A DNA stretch of 64,000 nt from positions 50,667,001-50,731,000 of the forward strand of contig NC_083701.1 in NCBI RefSeq assembly GCF_033118175.1, given 5' to 3'. This document shows, one piece after another, positions 37,141-48,854 of the stretch. Each line of letters begins with the position of its first letter. Position 1 is the first letter of the stretch. Position numbers and translations under genes: made by a program. A model generated the notes under the pieces. The model saw only the letters and a list, made by a program, of their open reading frames with translations. It made no database searches and was not told the DNA's origin. Origin of the DNA: Dama dama. Taxonomy: Eukaryota > Chordata > Mammalia > Artiodactyla > Cervidae.

Positions 37141-37372
37141 GTATACCTAAAGTTTTTATAATTGCAGAATTGATATAATAGTATATTTAATCATATTCTA
37201 AAAAAAGTATACTGTTCAAGAAAAATGCATTTAGTTTGTATATACATTTTGCATTATTCATTTTATTTGATAGAATAAAAGGAATATCTAGTATAAGCAA
37301 AGATGTTTTATAGTCTTTATTTAAAACTGGATCCATGTTTAAAATAATCAGAGATATATGGTTCTCCCACAG

Positions 37373-37575
37373 CCTGCAGTTTCTTGCTTTTGATACGGAA
37401 GCATCACATGATATACTCCGAGTTTGGGATGGTCCACCTGAAAATGAGATGCTTTTAAAAGAAATTAGTGGGTCTCTTATTCCTGAAGGAATCCATAGCA
37501 CTCTCAACGTAGTGACCATTCAGTTCGACACAGATTTTTATATCAGCAAATCTGGATTTGCAATTCAATTTTCAA
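37373..37575 (+). CDS. CSMD3: CSMD3 internal exon, C-terminal part of the same CUB domain
   Basis: A 203-nt exon completing the CUB begun at 35535. Visible motifs are LQFLAFDTEASHDIL, RVWDGPPENEM, IHSTLN, IQFDTDFYISKSGFAIQFS. The acidic residues in HDIL and FDTDF occupy the places where calcium-binding CUBs have their ligand aspartates. That site is known for the fold; use of it here is inference. The acceptor is TTCTCCCACAG and the donor is a perfect GTGAGT. The exon enters at phase 2 and leaves at phase 1, its last A joining GT of the next exon to make Ser. An alternative open frame runs on past the donor to a stop at 37617-37619 and would be a truncated product only if the intron were retained. 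Confidence 0.94.
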
Positions 37576-38449
37576 GTGAGTTTCTTTTTTTAAATAAAAA
37601 ATATAGAAATGTTACTTAAATCCTTGTTATTTTACTACTTAAAAAATTTCATTTTTAAAATTTTTATTATCTTTTTTTAATTTTATTTTTTGATTGGAGG
37701 AAAGTTGCTTTACAATGTTGTGTTGTTAATTATCTTAAATATCCTTATTTCTCTTCTTCTTATTCATCTAGAGTTAAGATAAACCATAGGCAAAAGTAAT
37801 ACAGTTAAGTTCTAATTAATTAATTCATGATTGGTACCTTCTCTCCAATTATCATACCAAGTGTCCTTAAAGTAAAGGTGGTATTAAAGTTAATTCATCA
37901 AGTGAAATAATTACATTATGCAAACTGATAATTTGAATTTACTATAAAAGTATATTTTAAAATGTAAAATTTTTAGAGATAAGGAAGGGAATGAGTATTT
38001 GCCATTACAAAAAGCAACCCTACATTTTTACTAATTTTATCTTCTTCTGTTAAAGATCTTAATTATATATTCACAGAAAACTTTGACAAAATATTTTAAA
38101 TCTACTTTTACATTAAAGATTTCCTACCACAATGAAATGTCATTCACTCTAATTACCAGTGTTGATGGCTGTTTTTTTGTTTTGTTTTTTTTTGCTAAGT
38201 GGTTAATTATATGCTATTTCTTAAAAAAGATTTTGGTTTCGTGGCTGAAAAAAATAAATGGGAACCCAAAAATATTTAGTTGCTATTTTTTCACTATTAT
38301 TATCAATACACAGTATCTCTTTGAGAAAAATATCTAAGGGATCTTCTAATTGCATAGCCTTAAAAATCCTAGTAGTTGAAACTTACTGAGATTTCTAACA
38401 TCATCTATGGAAAGAGTGCAGACCAGTATTCTTCATATGTGCCTTAATT

Positions 38450-38645
38450 CAAGTCTTGGCTTCTTAACTAATTGCTGATTTTGGGCACTTCACCTCATCA
38501 CCTGAGTCTGAGCTCTCTAATTCACATAGGGATAATGATGCTTATTTCATAAATAGATTATTAATATTTAATATGATCATGTGTGCACAGTACTTAGTAT
38601 TGAATAAATAGTTGGTGCCCAGTGAACTATTATCACTATATGAAT
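38450..38645 (+). mobile_element. MIR SINE
   Basis: Sense MIR order: 'caagtcttggcttcttaact', 'tttgggcacttcacctcatc', 'atagggataatgatgctta', 'acagtacttagtattgaata'. Confidence 0.7.
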
Positions 38646-39540
38646 AAATGTAAAATTGGAATCCTTTGGAAAAAGCATGAAGAATTTATTTAATGACTGG
38701 CCTGAAAATACATCACTTTAAGTTAACAACTAACAATACAAATATATAATTAACTTGATATGTTTTTTGTTCGTGAAAGATGATTGTTTGGCATAATCAA
38801 CTAACATAAGTAAATGAATTGTTTTGTGTTATAAATAAGGCTCATGTGAGCGAGGTTTACATCAGTATAGGTGAGTCACTGTCTTTAGATTTGCACCCTT
38901 AGTATATCTTTTGAGACAGGAAAAAAAAAAGGAATGAAAAAATAAGAGAATGATTATATAATTAATGAGCATAAAGGACTTCTAATTCTGAAACATACAT
39001 TAAGCAGTTTTCATATTTATATCGTGACTTTCTAATTTTTTTGAAGTTAGGGACAATATGTCAGCAAACTGTTTGTGATATCTATTTGATTTCAGTTATT
39101 TATGATGATAGTTTGGCAACTAACAACTCTCCTTTCATTTACCTTAAATTAGTAAGGTTTTACACTTTAGTGGTTATTGTGATTAAATATCTAAATGCAA
39201 TCATATGAAAAGGTGCTTCAGGCTATTGTTTGTGAATGCCAAGTGCATCCGCTTAATAGAAACAAGCTGCTTTATATGCATTTCTGGAAATTTTAATGTG
39301 CATCTGTCAGTGAAATTAGAAATATATTTTTTACATTTATTGTATCTGTAGGTCATATTAAAGTTATAGAAACAATGTGTATCCTACCAGAGTTTTAATA
39401 AATCTGCCTTCATAATATTCTTTTAAGATGCATAGAAATATATATCATTTATCAGAGACTAAAACTGATTCACTATAATAAAATTACCTTGATAGTTAAT
39501 ATATTGTGAATAATATCAATTCAGATTTCAAATGCGGAAG

Positions 39541-39562
39541 GTTTGTTTGTTTGTTTGTTTGT
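39541..39562 (+). repeat. (GTTT)n short tandem repeat
   Basis: Five-plus uninterrupted GTTT units. Confidence 0.9.
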
Positions 39563-39606
39563 TCATGAATGATTTCTTGCTTGGTGCCAAGAATCACACT
39601 GTGCTG

Positions 39607-39812
39607 TGCATAGTCACTCAGTTGTGTCTGACTCTTTGTGACCCCTTGAACTGTAGCCCACCAGGCTCCTCTGTCCATGGGGATTCTCCAGGCAAGAATA
39701 CTGGACTGGGTTGCCATGCCATCCTCCTGGAGATCTTCCCAACCCAGGGACTGAACCCAGGTCTCCTGCACTGCAGGGGGATTCTTTACCATCTGAGCCA
39801 CCAGGGAAGCCT
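39607..39812 (-). mobile_element. Bov-tA SINE
   Basis: Antisense, full length, from TAGTCACTCAGTTGTGTCTG to CTGAGCCACCAGGGAAGCC. Confidence 0.93.
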
Positions 39813-39824
39813 GTTAAGAAGAGT

Positions 39825-40170
39825 GTTAAGTACTTTGCATATGGTGATCTCATTTCATGCTCACAGAGGCCATATGAGATATACTGTGCTGATGCTCAGT
39901 GCTCAGTCGTGTCCAACTCTTTGTGACCCCATGGACTGTAGCCCACCAGGCTCCTCTATCCCTGGGATTCTCCAGGCAAGAATACTGGAGTGGGTTGCCA
40001 TTTCCTTCTCCAGGGAGATACTATGTCATCCCCATTTACCAAAAAAAATACACTGAGATTCAGAGAGTGAGTTACTTTATTCAAGGTCATACCCTAGCAG
40101 GTGTTTGCAACTGTAGCTCAAATCCACCTCTGTCTGAAAGGAGATCAACACTGTTCCTGGTGCTTAGTAA
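39825..40170 (-). mobile_element. MIR SINE split by a Bov-A insertion
   Basis: Left part 39825-39892 ('aagtactttgcatatggtga') and right part 40016-40170 ('catccccatttacc', 'cactgagattcagagag', 'ttcaaggtcataccctagca') are the two ends of one antisense MIR. GAGATA-type sequence is repeated on both sides of the insert. Confidence 0.75.
39893..40015 (-). mobile_element. Bov-A type SINE monomer
   Basis: Antisense fragment GTGCTCAGTCGTGTCCAACT ... CATTTCCTTCTCCAGGG, lacking the tRNA-like end, inserted in a MIR. Confidence 0.9.
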
Positions 40171-40323
40171 ATACCTAGCAGTCACTATTGCTCATTAATA
40201 TTCCAGAGGAAAGACAAAGATTTTAGCTATATTTATTAGTTACAGTGAAGTTCTACAATTTCATCAGCTTATCTTCTGATTATGCTCCCAAGAACTGCAT
40301 CTAAGATCATACTTCCAAAAAGC

Positions 40324-40384
40324 AAGTGAAGAAGTGAGATTTATACAAGTGAAGAAGTGAGATTTATACAAGTGAAGAAGTGAG
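40324..40384 (+). repeat. 23-bp tandem repeat, 2.65 copies
   Basis: Unit AAGTGAAGAAGTGAGATTTATAC at 40324-40346 and 40347-40369, exact, then 15 bases of a third copy. Possible small VNTR. Confidence 0.92.
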
Positions 40385-40802
40385 AAGAAAGAAAAGTGGT
40401 AGTATGTGCATTCCCATTTAAAAGAGACATTTGCCCCCTCTGGCTATCGTCATTTCGCCCTATAGGAAGACAGATTCATTTTAAAGTGGAGATTGAAATA
40501 TGTTTTATGTAAAGTCCTCTAATTGTCAAAGAAAGCAACTAATCTTGAAGAGATCATTAAGGTACTATAGTCCAGTAAATCACTTCTGTCGGTCAAATTT
40601 GGCTTGTAGGTCAGAATATGGCACTTCAGTGCTTTATCAGAATTTCTCCTTTTCCTCAAATAAATCTGTCTCATGTTACCCATTTGTTTGTTCATCTGTT
40701 CAGTCTAGGGGAGTCTATTAAAGGACCAGATATTAAGCATATTTATCTCCAAATATTCCTCAAGTGCATCTTTCCTTTCACCCAGGCAGTCGTCTTAGTT
40801 AC

Positions 40803-40826
40803 ATACACACACACACACACACACAC
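40803..40826 (+). repeat. (CA)n microsatellite
   Basis: About 11 perfect AC units after TTACATAC. Confidence 0.95.
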
Positions 40827-43800
40827 CCTGTACTGTTTTCTGTCCTTAAAGTTTCTTTTACTTTAAATGTTTTCCTGCTCTTTTTTCAGAAATCTTGCAC
40901 TTTCTTCCAGACTTGGCACCAAGAACTCTATTATAAAATGTTTTCTGACCTCTCCATGAAACATTTAAAAATGTTTATAAGACCATCTATTTCTTAAAGC
41001 TTTCTCTGACCTCTCTTTATAAAACGCATTCCAGCCCATCCTCTAGGCACTTGCTATAGTTTTTTCCAAGTAAAGATGAGAAAACATGGATTATCTGTTC
41101 ACTGTTCCAAAGATGTTTTAATTATGTCAACTTTGCCTCTCTAAATGTCTGTAAAGAACAACCATTTTATTCAGGGTGATCATGTAATTTATTGTTCATA
41201 TCTAAGATGATTTTTGAGAGTAACAGGGGACATTGTTAGAAATTAAGCTGAACAACAGCTGTAAACTAGAACAATACTATCCAAGTCAGTTTGTATCATT
41301 ATTTTAATTGAGTCAGGTATGCATTCTGTTCTCTTTCCACTCTCCATCACCACCACAATGCCTGTTCCTCTTTTGAGTGAATAGCTGTCAAATAATAAGT
41401 AAAAAAGGGATGAGACAGCCAATAGTAGCAAAATAATCTTAAGCAACAAAATACAATCAACAAAATGTATTTCAGTAAACTTGGTACAAAGTGAGTGTAA
41501 CTGAAATGTAGATCCCATACCAACTTCATAATCATTGTCAAGACACTGTCAGCAGCCTCATGCCTTCTATTTTACAATCTATGCATTCTTGATAGTCTGT
41601 CACTTTGCCACTTGGTGTTATAGTCTGCAAGGCACTTTTGCTTAATCAGAGTTTCTTAAGACTGACATCGCCACCTCATGCTGTCTTATGTTCTGTCCTT
41701 GGTTTTCAGCAGTCAGCCTCTATATCCCCTACTTAAATTTGTAATCTGCTTGTTCCATCCCACTTTAGTTCCTCAGGGAGGATATCTTTAGGTATCATGC
41801 TGTTGTTTGCCCACAGAATAGTTGATTTTATTAGAGCATTTTCTATGTTCTTCACTTTTAACCTCTCTGTTAAGAATTTGCCCCTGCTGGATAATACAAG
41901 ATACCAAGGCCCAAAGCTTATAACTGTTGAAAATTCTCAAGGAGATGGATTCCTTAATTATGAGAGGTTGATGTCTCTGGCCTTAAAGAACTGTATGGTG
42001 CCCTTGCATTCGTCCCCATCCTCATTATTACTGCTTGCATTGCTGTAGCCACTCACTTCATTATCTGTAGCTAGACTTTTATCTACATTTCCAACTGACT
42101 AATGTTTTGAAAATATAAATCAGACATTCCTCCTCTGTTTAAAATTTCTTAATGGCTACAAAGTCATATTTTAAAATTGTGAAGTTATGTTTAAAGCAAT
42201 TTGCACCCAAATTACCTGCCAGCTTCATCCCTCACTATTCAGTTACATACATCTAGTTGTCTAACTATACCATCCTGAGGAGACATTGGCCATTCACATT
42301 TCCAGTTCTGTTGCAAACTTTCTTCCATGTTCCTAGTACATTTATGTCCACATTAAAAAATCCATAATTATTAGTCATTTTCTAAAGCCCAGGTCAAATG
42401 ATACTTTCATTACTGATGAACTTCTAGACAGAATCAGTCACTTCTATATCTGCAGCTCCCTGATCCTATGTGTGTGTTATATTAGAATGGCTATATAAAC
42501 CTAGTTTGCCCAAGCCAGTTCTGATTTATGCCTCTTTTCCAGGCATCCTGACCTGTTTGGCATTTGGGCTGTATTTTCTGTTTTTAACAAAGTATCATTA
42601 TTAATATTTCTGTTAAAATAGCTGAGGTATATTTATTAGCTGTCATCTTTGAATTTGATCTCATCTAGTAGTGTGTGAGGTATATTCTCAATGCCCAGAG
42701 TAATTATAATGCATGATTAATTTTGAAAGATAAATATTCTGCAAACCCATCTATATTTTCCAGTCTTTTGTAGATTTCAGGTAACTTAAACTTTCTTTTC
42801 ATGAGTAACATATAGGCCACTTGAGGACAAAATGAAAATATTCTCAGATATTAATGTCTAACCCATTCTGACCTTGGAATGTAGTGGGAGAAGTATTTGA
42901 TGCTGTTGCCTTACCAGCTCTTTTGTTTAACAGCAAGTTATGTCATAATCTATGGCTTGAAAGATACATAAAGCTGTCAGGCCTTGAGTTAGCCAGATAA
43001 GTGAGAAATATGTATTCTTGAAATGCACACAGAAGTAGAAGTTGAACAGATGTGCTCTAAAGCTATAGTCTGAATGTCTTTGTTATTTATTTTATGGGGT
43101 ATTTTAACAATAATTTACTTCATCATAGAAATATTGTTTTATTATTTTACAATAAATGTTTATGGTAGTTGTGGCCTTATTTAAACTCCACATTTAAGGG
43201 GAAAGTGTATACTGAATATTCATTTCTTAAGAAAGCTAATTACACCATGACCCATGACGTACAAAAGAAAGTTCACCTGAAGGTTGCAGTGATGAGAGGC
43301 CAAGCCAAGATTAAGAAGGAGGCCAGACAAACTTATTATTGCAAAAGTTGAAACAGCTCAAAACAATAGCAGGAAGGGCTCTAGAAGAATATTTTGTTTT
43401 TTATAATTTGTGAATCAAAGCATCTTAGTACATCCAGAAACACATTTTAAACAAGCAAGGAATCCCACATGATCCCACTTCAATAAAACATATTTAGGTA
43501 AGTTGTAAAAATAATTTTAGCGGGTAAATTATGTATGGATTGGTTATTTTCATGTACAATCAAGTAATTAGTAGAATACAGAATTTAATGAAACTTTCTT
43601 GGCTTCTGTGTTATATTAACATTTTGGGGTGGGGCTCATTTTATATTCTAAAATATGAAACATAATTAAATGGTGATTGGGAGTCATAATACACTGACAA
43701 AATCTGTCATTTAAAATTACCTGATGTATTAAATAAGGTAGTTGATTTTGTTAAAGTATCTAACTACTATAGGCATGTTCTTTTTGTTTGAATGTTTCCT

Positions 43801-44538
43801 AAAAAAAAATTGATTGTTTGAATTGTTTCCTAAATAAAATTTCTCCCTGGTTTTAGATTTATCCTGGGGACTCTGATATCATTGGTATTAATAGACCAAT
43901 TTTTCCTAATAACTTGTTCACCTCATGGAAAAGATGGGATATTTTGATTGAGAATTTAATATATATGATATTAAAACATGTGATTCAGACCTAATAGTAT
44001 ATTAATATTTTAAGATGCTGATCCTCGGTATTTTTATTTTAGGAACAAATTGTCTACAAATTTTAATATGATAAGCTGTTGAAATACCTATTTGGCTTAA
44101 CTCTATGGTTCTTAAACTTTTATTATCTACATACTAAGGATTTTGTACAACTTGCTCAAAATGTCTGCTAATCATCATGCTTTTTAAATTTTAATGTGCT
44201 AATCATCAAAAAACCCAATAACTTCTCAGTTAAAACTGAAAGAAAATTAATGCTGAAAATACAACTTGCACACAATATATGCTAACATATGTGGGGATCA
44301 TAGTGATGTCATTAACCATGTGAAAACTATAAGATATAAATCTGTTTAAAAAAAAAAACATCATTTTTCATCTAGAACAAATGAAGACTCTACTGAACTA
44401 ATTTCATCACTTTAGTTCTAAATTCTCTTCTGCATATGTGGAAAGTGTTAACATGCCAGCTTCCTTAGTGGAAGAACTTCCCAAATAACAAATTTAAATT
44501 TATTTAGACTTTTTTTTATGGTCTAGTGTATGTGTTTC

Positions 44539-44846
44539 TGGGCTCCCCTGGTAGCTCATCTGGTAAAGTATCCACCTGCAATCCAGGAGACCCTGATTTG
44601 ATTCCTGGGTCAAGAAGATCCCCTGGAGAAGGGAAATGCTACCCACTCTAGTATTCTTGGGCTTCCCTGGTGACTCAGATACTAAAAAGTTGCCTGCAGT
44701 GAGGGAGATCTAGGTTCAGTCCCGGGATTGGGAAGATCACAAGGAGGAGGACATGGCAACTCACTCCTGTATTGTTGCCTAGGGAATCCCCATGGACAGA
44801 GGAGCCTGCTGGACTACAGTCTATGGGTCACAAAGAACCACGTGCA
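44539..44846 (+). mobile_element. Two Bov-tA SINEs in tandem
   Basis: A first copy (44539-44658; GGGCTCCCCTGGTAGCTCAT ... CTCTAGTATTCTTGG) breaks off and runs directly into a second start (GGCTTCCCTGGTGACTCAGA at about 44659) that continues to 44846. Either a tandem dimer or one SINE inserted in another. Confidence 0.85.
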
Positions 44847-44974
44847 TTTGAAAAGATAAGAATGTACACTTGCCATTATTTGGAATTAAATACCAACGAG
44901 ATACAGTTGGTTGATAACACTATGCCTGAAGTGTTCTATATTATTATTGATATTTGTCTACTTCTTTTTTAATA

Positions 44975-45720
44975 TACTAATGAAAAAGCAGTGTTTAAAC
45001 ACCCAACTGCAATTGTGTATTTGCCTATTTATTCTTTCTATCTTATCATGTCATAGCATGTCTGTGTATTATGAATATCTGTTGCTAGGTGTGTACATTT
45101 GAGGTGCTATGCCTTCTTAATAAGTTGACTCATTACAATGAAATAGCTTTCTTTGTCTCTGGCAATTTTCCTTGTCTTGAAGTTTTCATTGCTTGATATG
45201 AATATCTTATATCAATAATTAGTGTTTGCATTTTATTTTATTTAGCACCCACTTAACTTGTCAGTGTCTTTATATTTACAGTACATTTCCAGTTTAAATA
45301 GAACATGATTGGGATAGCACTTTTGAGTCCTCTTTTTAATACAGTCTGAAGATTTCTACCTTTTAATTATAGTCTTTAAATCATTATATCATTCACATAT
45401 AATTTAATCGTTATGGTTGAGTTTGTCTACCATATTGATAATCAGTTTTTATTGGACCCACCTGTGCATTTCCACCATCGTTTTCCCCCTCTATTAAATT
45501 ATTAGTTGAACATTTTGGAGGTGGGGGTGTACTTGCTCTAATATTAATAGCATACAATTTTTTAAATCAAAATCTACTGTCAAATTCTGTTACACAGCCT
45601 CACATATAATGTAAGAACCTTGCAATGATGTACTTCCAGTTCTCTCTTCTTTCCTTTGGGCAATTGTTTTCACTTATCTTAGTTCTATTTATGTTAACAG
45701 CACATGACTTTTTTTTTTAA
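44975..45720 (-). mobile_element. Old L1 (ORF2 region), antisense
   Basis: Diverged copy with recognisable old L1M phrases: 'gaaatagctttctttgtctc', 'ttccttgtcttgaagttttc', 'ttagtgtttgcattttattt', 'tcagtgtctttatatttaca', 'aatacagtctgaagatttct'. Coding capacity destroyed. Confidence 0.65.
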
Positions 45721-46536
45721 CTTTTAAGCAAACAATTATCTTTTAAATATTTTTTAAAATGAGACAAAGGGCATATATTAAAATTATAGTATTAAGGATA
45801 AACTTTGTTTTGTGATAATAGTACAAATATAAATTTTGGTGACATGCAACTTCATGACAAAAACAAAGCTCTTACTAAGAAAAAGATTTGAATTGGTTGT
45901 GGAATACATATGATTCATAACTGCAACCAAGTAAATTCTGTCAAAATAAAACTATCATTAAAATTTACAAATATTTACAAATATTTTTATGTACAGCAAA
46001 ATAATTGAATAACCTTTTCACTATGTATGACAAAGAAATGTTGATTCAAAAATAAATATATAAACTTTAGCATATCAGTACTAGTTTCTGCTTTTGCTAC
46101 TCATTGTCATTCAGACTTAGGAACATTTGTATCTGAAGCACTGTTTTTCATACACAACCAAAAGTGAAATATTTCAAAAAATCATAATTTAAGACAATTT
46201 GGTAAGTTTTATATTGTGAAATTTATCAAAGAAAGGTGTCCAAAAAGAAGTAAAGATTTAATATCTGTGAAAATACTTAAGCTGAAATATTTACACATTG
46301 TTTTATGACATAAAGTCAAATTGAAACTTTCCTCTATTTCAAAGAATTAGCTCTATGCTTACTGGATACCTCAATACCTGTAAAGAGAAAGCTTTCTCAA
46401 TTAAAAATATTATAGTCTGTGGAGACATTTGTTGACATACCAACAATTTAAAATATATTGGAAATAGCTTTAGCAACACCAATAAAAATGAGAATATATT
46501 GAAAACTATATACTTAAGAAAAAAAAGTAAACTGGC

Positions 46537-46658
46537 ATTGGTGGTGGTGGTGGTTTAGTTACTAAGTCACGCCCAACTCTGTGCGACCCCATGGACTAGA
46601 GCCCACCAGGCTCCTCTGTCCATGGGATTTTCCAAGCAAGAATACTGGACTGGGTTGA
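46537..46658 (-). mobile_element. Bov-A SINE fragment with (GGT)n tail
   Basis: Antisense partial SINE. The left end is a (TGG)n run, then TAGTTACTAAGTCACGCCCA and GAATACTGGACTGGGTTGAG. Confidence 0.88.
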
Positions 46659-47292
46659 GTAAAATGACATTAAATATGTCTAAAAAAAATCAATTAAAGA
46701 ATGTATACATGTACCACAAATGATTATTTTGCTTCTCTTATTTTTAATGTTTAATTAGTTCATATTAAGAGGATGTTTTTGTGTGCATAGATATATGGCA
46801 TTTTAACTTTTTAGAAATTATTTTGAGTAATTTTTGTATAGATAACTATTTTGAAAAGTTCATCTATGTAAAATTGTGTCAATACATCTTTTAATTATAT
46901 AATTTAAATCACTTTTAGTTTTTATTTCATGCCCACAACTTTTCACTTTGTATGACAAATGTTACCTGATTTTAATAAACATTTTTTTATATTAAAGACA
47001 TATACATATGTGCTATCCCTCTTAGATTATGTTCCTTTGATGGACAAGATGTTACCCTATTAATATTTATATAACCAGAACTTGGCATTACATCTGGTAG
47101 TAAATGTTAAATGAATCTGACTGTGTTGGAATTTTTTGTAATGTAAAATTAAAAACACACTGGTATTAAGTGCTATCAGTAGGAACTATGTAAAATATTT
47201 GTCTGTTTCTTTATCTGTTTTTTTGCTGATTAATTCTGTTACTCTCCAAATATTGGAATTCAATTTCAAATTAGACTTTTATATAATCCTTT

Positions 47293-47481
47293 GTAAAGAA
47301 ACCCCCTGCAATGCAGGAAACCCCAGTTTGATTCCTGGGTCGGGAAGATCCCCTGGAGCAGGCCGTGGCAACCTACTCCAGTATTCTTGCCTGGAGAATC
47401 TCCATGGACAGAGGAGCCTTGCAGGCTGCAGTCCATGGGGTGGCAAGGAGTTGGACACACCTGAGCTACTAAGCACAGCAC
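47293..47481 (+). mobile_element. Bov-tA SINE, 5' truncated
   Basis: Sense copy from AAAGAAACCCCCTGCAATGC to GAGCTACTAAGCACAGCAC. Flanked by ATAATC(C/T)TTT at about 47283-47292 and 47482-47491. Confidence 0.9.
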
Positions 47482-47518
47482 ATAATCTTTTATAATCTTG
47501 GTTATAAAGTCATTTCCT

Positions 47519-47618
47519 GTAAGGTACCTTTGACAGTCTTCAGTAAGTTACAGTAAGTACCTTACAGTAAGGTACTAGGTACAGTAAGGTACCTAGGTAA
47601 CTTTGACAGTCTTCAATC
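47519..47618. repeat. Local duplication and hairpin cluster
   Basis: CTTTGACAGTCTTCA occurs exactly at 47528-47542 and 47601-47615. Between them lie repeated TAAGGTAC/GTACCTTA units, including a perfect 9-bp hairpin (AGTACCTTA at 47556-47564, loop CAG, TAAGGTACT at 47568-47576). Confidence 0.9.
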
Positions 47619-47715
47619 TAACATGACTTTTTATTTCAAAAACATTATACCAGTGATTTTATCCTCACTTTTTCCACATATTAGAACACAAGAATCGATT
47701 GTGGTATGGAGGTGT

Positions 47716-47995
47716 TATTGTTCAGTTGCTAAGTCGTGTCTGAGTCTTTGCAACCACGTGGAGTGCAGCACGCCAGGCCTCCTTGTTCCTGTCTCCTGAA
47801 GTTTGCCCATTTTCATGTCCATTGCGTTGGTGGTGCTATCCAACCATCTGATCCTTTTCTGCCCTCGTCTCCTTTTGCCTTCAGTCTTTCCCAGCATCAG
47901 GGTCTTTTCCAATGAGTCAGTTGTTGGCATCAGATGGCCAAAGTATTGGAGCTTCAGCTTCAACATCAGTCCTTCCAGTGAATATTCAGGGTCAT
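47716..47995 (-). mobile_element. BovB LINE 3' end, antisense
   Basis: Begins with TTATTGTTCAGTTGCTAAGT. The - strand frame keeps LKLQYFGHLM, SLEKTLMLGKTEGKRRRGQK and RWLD before breaks. Confidence 0.9.
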
Positions 47996-48854
47996 CTTAT
48001 TAAAATGCATCTCCAATACCAAGCATACTTGGCTTCTAGTGGGTTTACAACAATTACCTGGTGAATAAATGAGTAAATATGTATTTTTTACAGTATGTTT
48101 ATATAAAGTACTTGAAAGTATACTACAACACTAGCTTTGAGGTTTCTTTTGCATCCCATGCATGGAATATCTCTGTCATCTTGTCATCTACTATAACCTT
48201 ATTTGCCATATCATTAGGTGTTTCCGAAACATAATGAAATTCTAAAGATAGCCACATTGCTGAGTAGTTGGCAGAGTGTAGGCCTAGCAATGATGTTGAA
48301 CATTCTTTATAAAATTGGTGGATCTCATACAAATCAAGGACTCAAACAAGGGCAGAATTCTCCAGGGTGAAATCAACCTCTAGGTTACCATCTGCATGTC
48401 AAATATTTTCTGATTGATTTGATTCTCGATGAGATTCTTTCCAGGTTAAATATTCCTATTACTCAGCTTGATTTCCTTATTGATAGTGAAGTGGAGAATA
48501 TAGTGTCATTTCTTAGTCAATACAAAAGTATAAGGCAATAAAACTGAAGAGGACAGTATAAGGCCTTGTGAATACCAAATTTGGACCATGTTGCTGAAGT
48601 TTCTTGACATATTGCAGCAAAATATACAACTACTTCTTAGAGTACACAGTGAATAGTAAAATCTACTGGTCTTTATCTTAGAATTGACATTTTCATATCA
48701 TATAATTTTCAATTATGCAATGTAATTGTTAGAATAATACTTTAAGAATTTTTCTAATACTAAATCGGCCAGGTAAATTATTACTATGTCAGTTTTACTG
48801 GTGAGGCAGACAAAATTCAGGGAACTAAGGCAATCTGATCAGTGTTCCTTTCTT

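Larger units (their letters stand above)
35662..37372 (+). other. CSMD3: CSMD3 intron, 1,711 bp, splitting a CUB domain
   Basis: Short phase-2 intron. It holds a mixed (TA)/(CA)/(GA) microsatellite (36071-36130), a sense MIR (36405-36625) and a probable DNA-transposon relic (36661-37140). The rest is unassigned AT-rich sequence. Confidence 0.9.

Noticed and set aside
37335..37619. 94-codon open frame extending both sides of a CUB exon
   Set aside because: Only 37373-37575 is exon. The remainder reads through clear AG acceptor and GTGAGT donor sites.
43169..43351. 60-codon open frame ending in KEARQTYYCKS
   Set aside because: Too short, no flanking signals, no family resemblance, in an intron.
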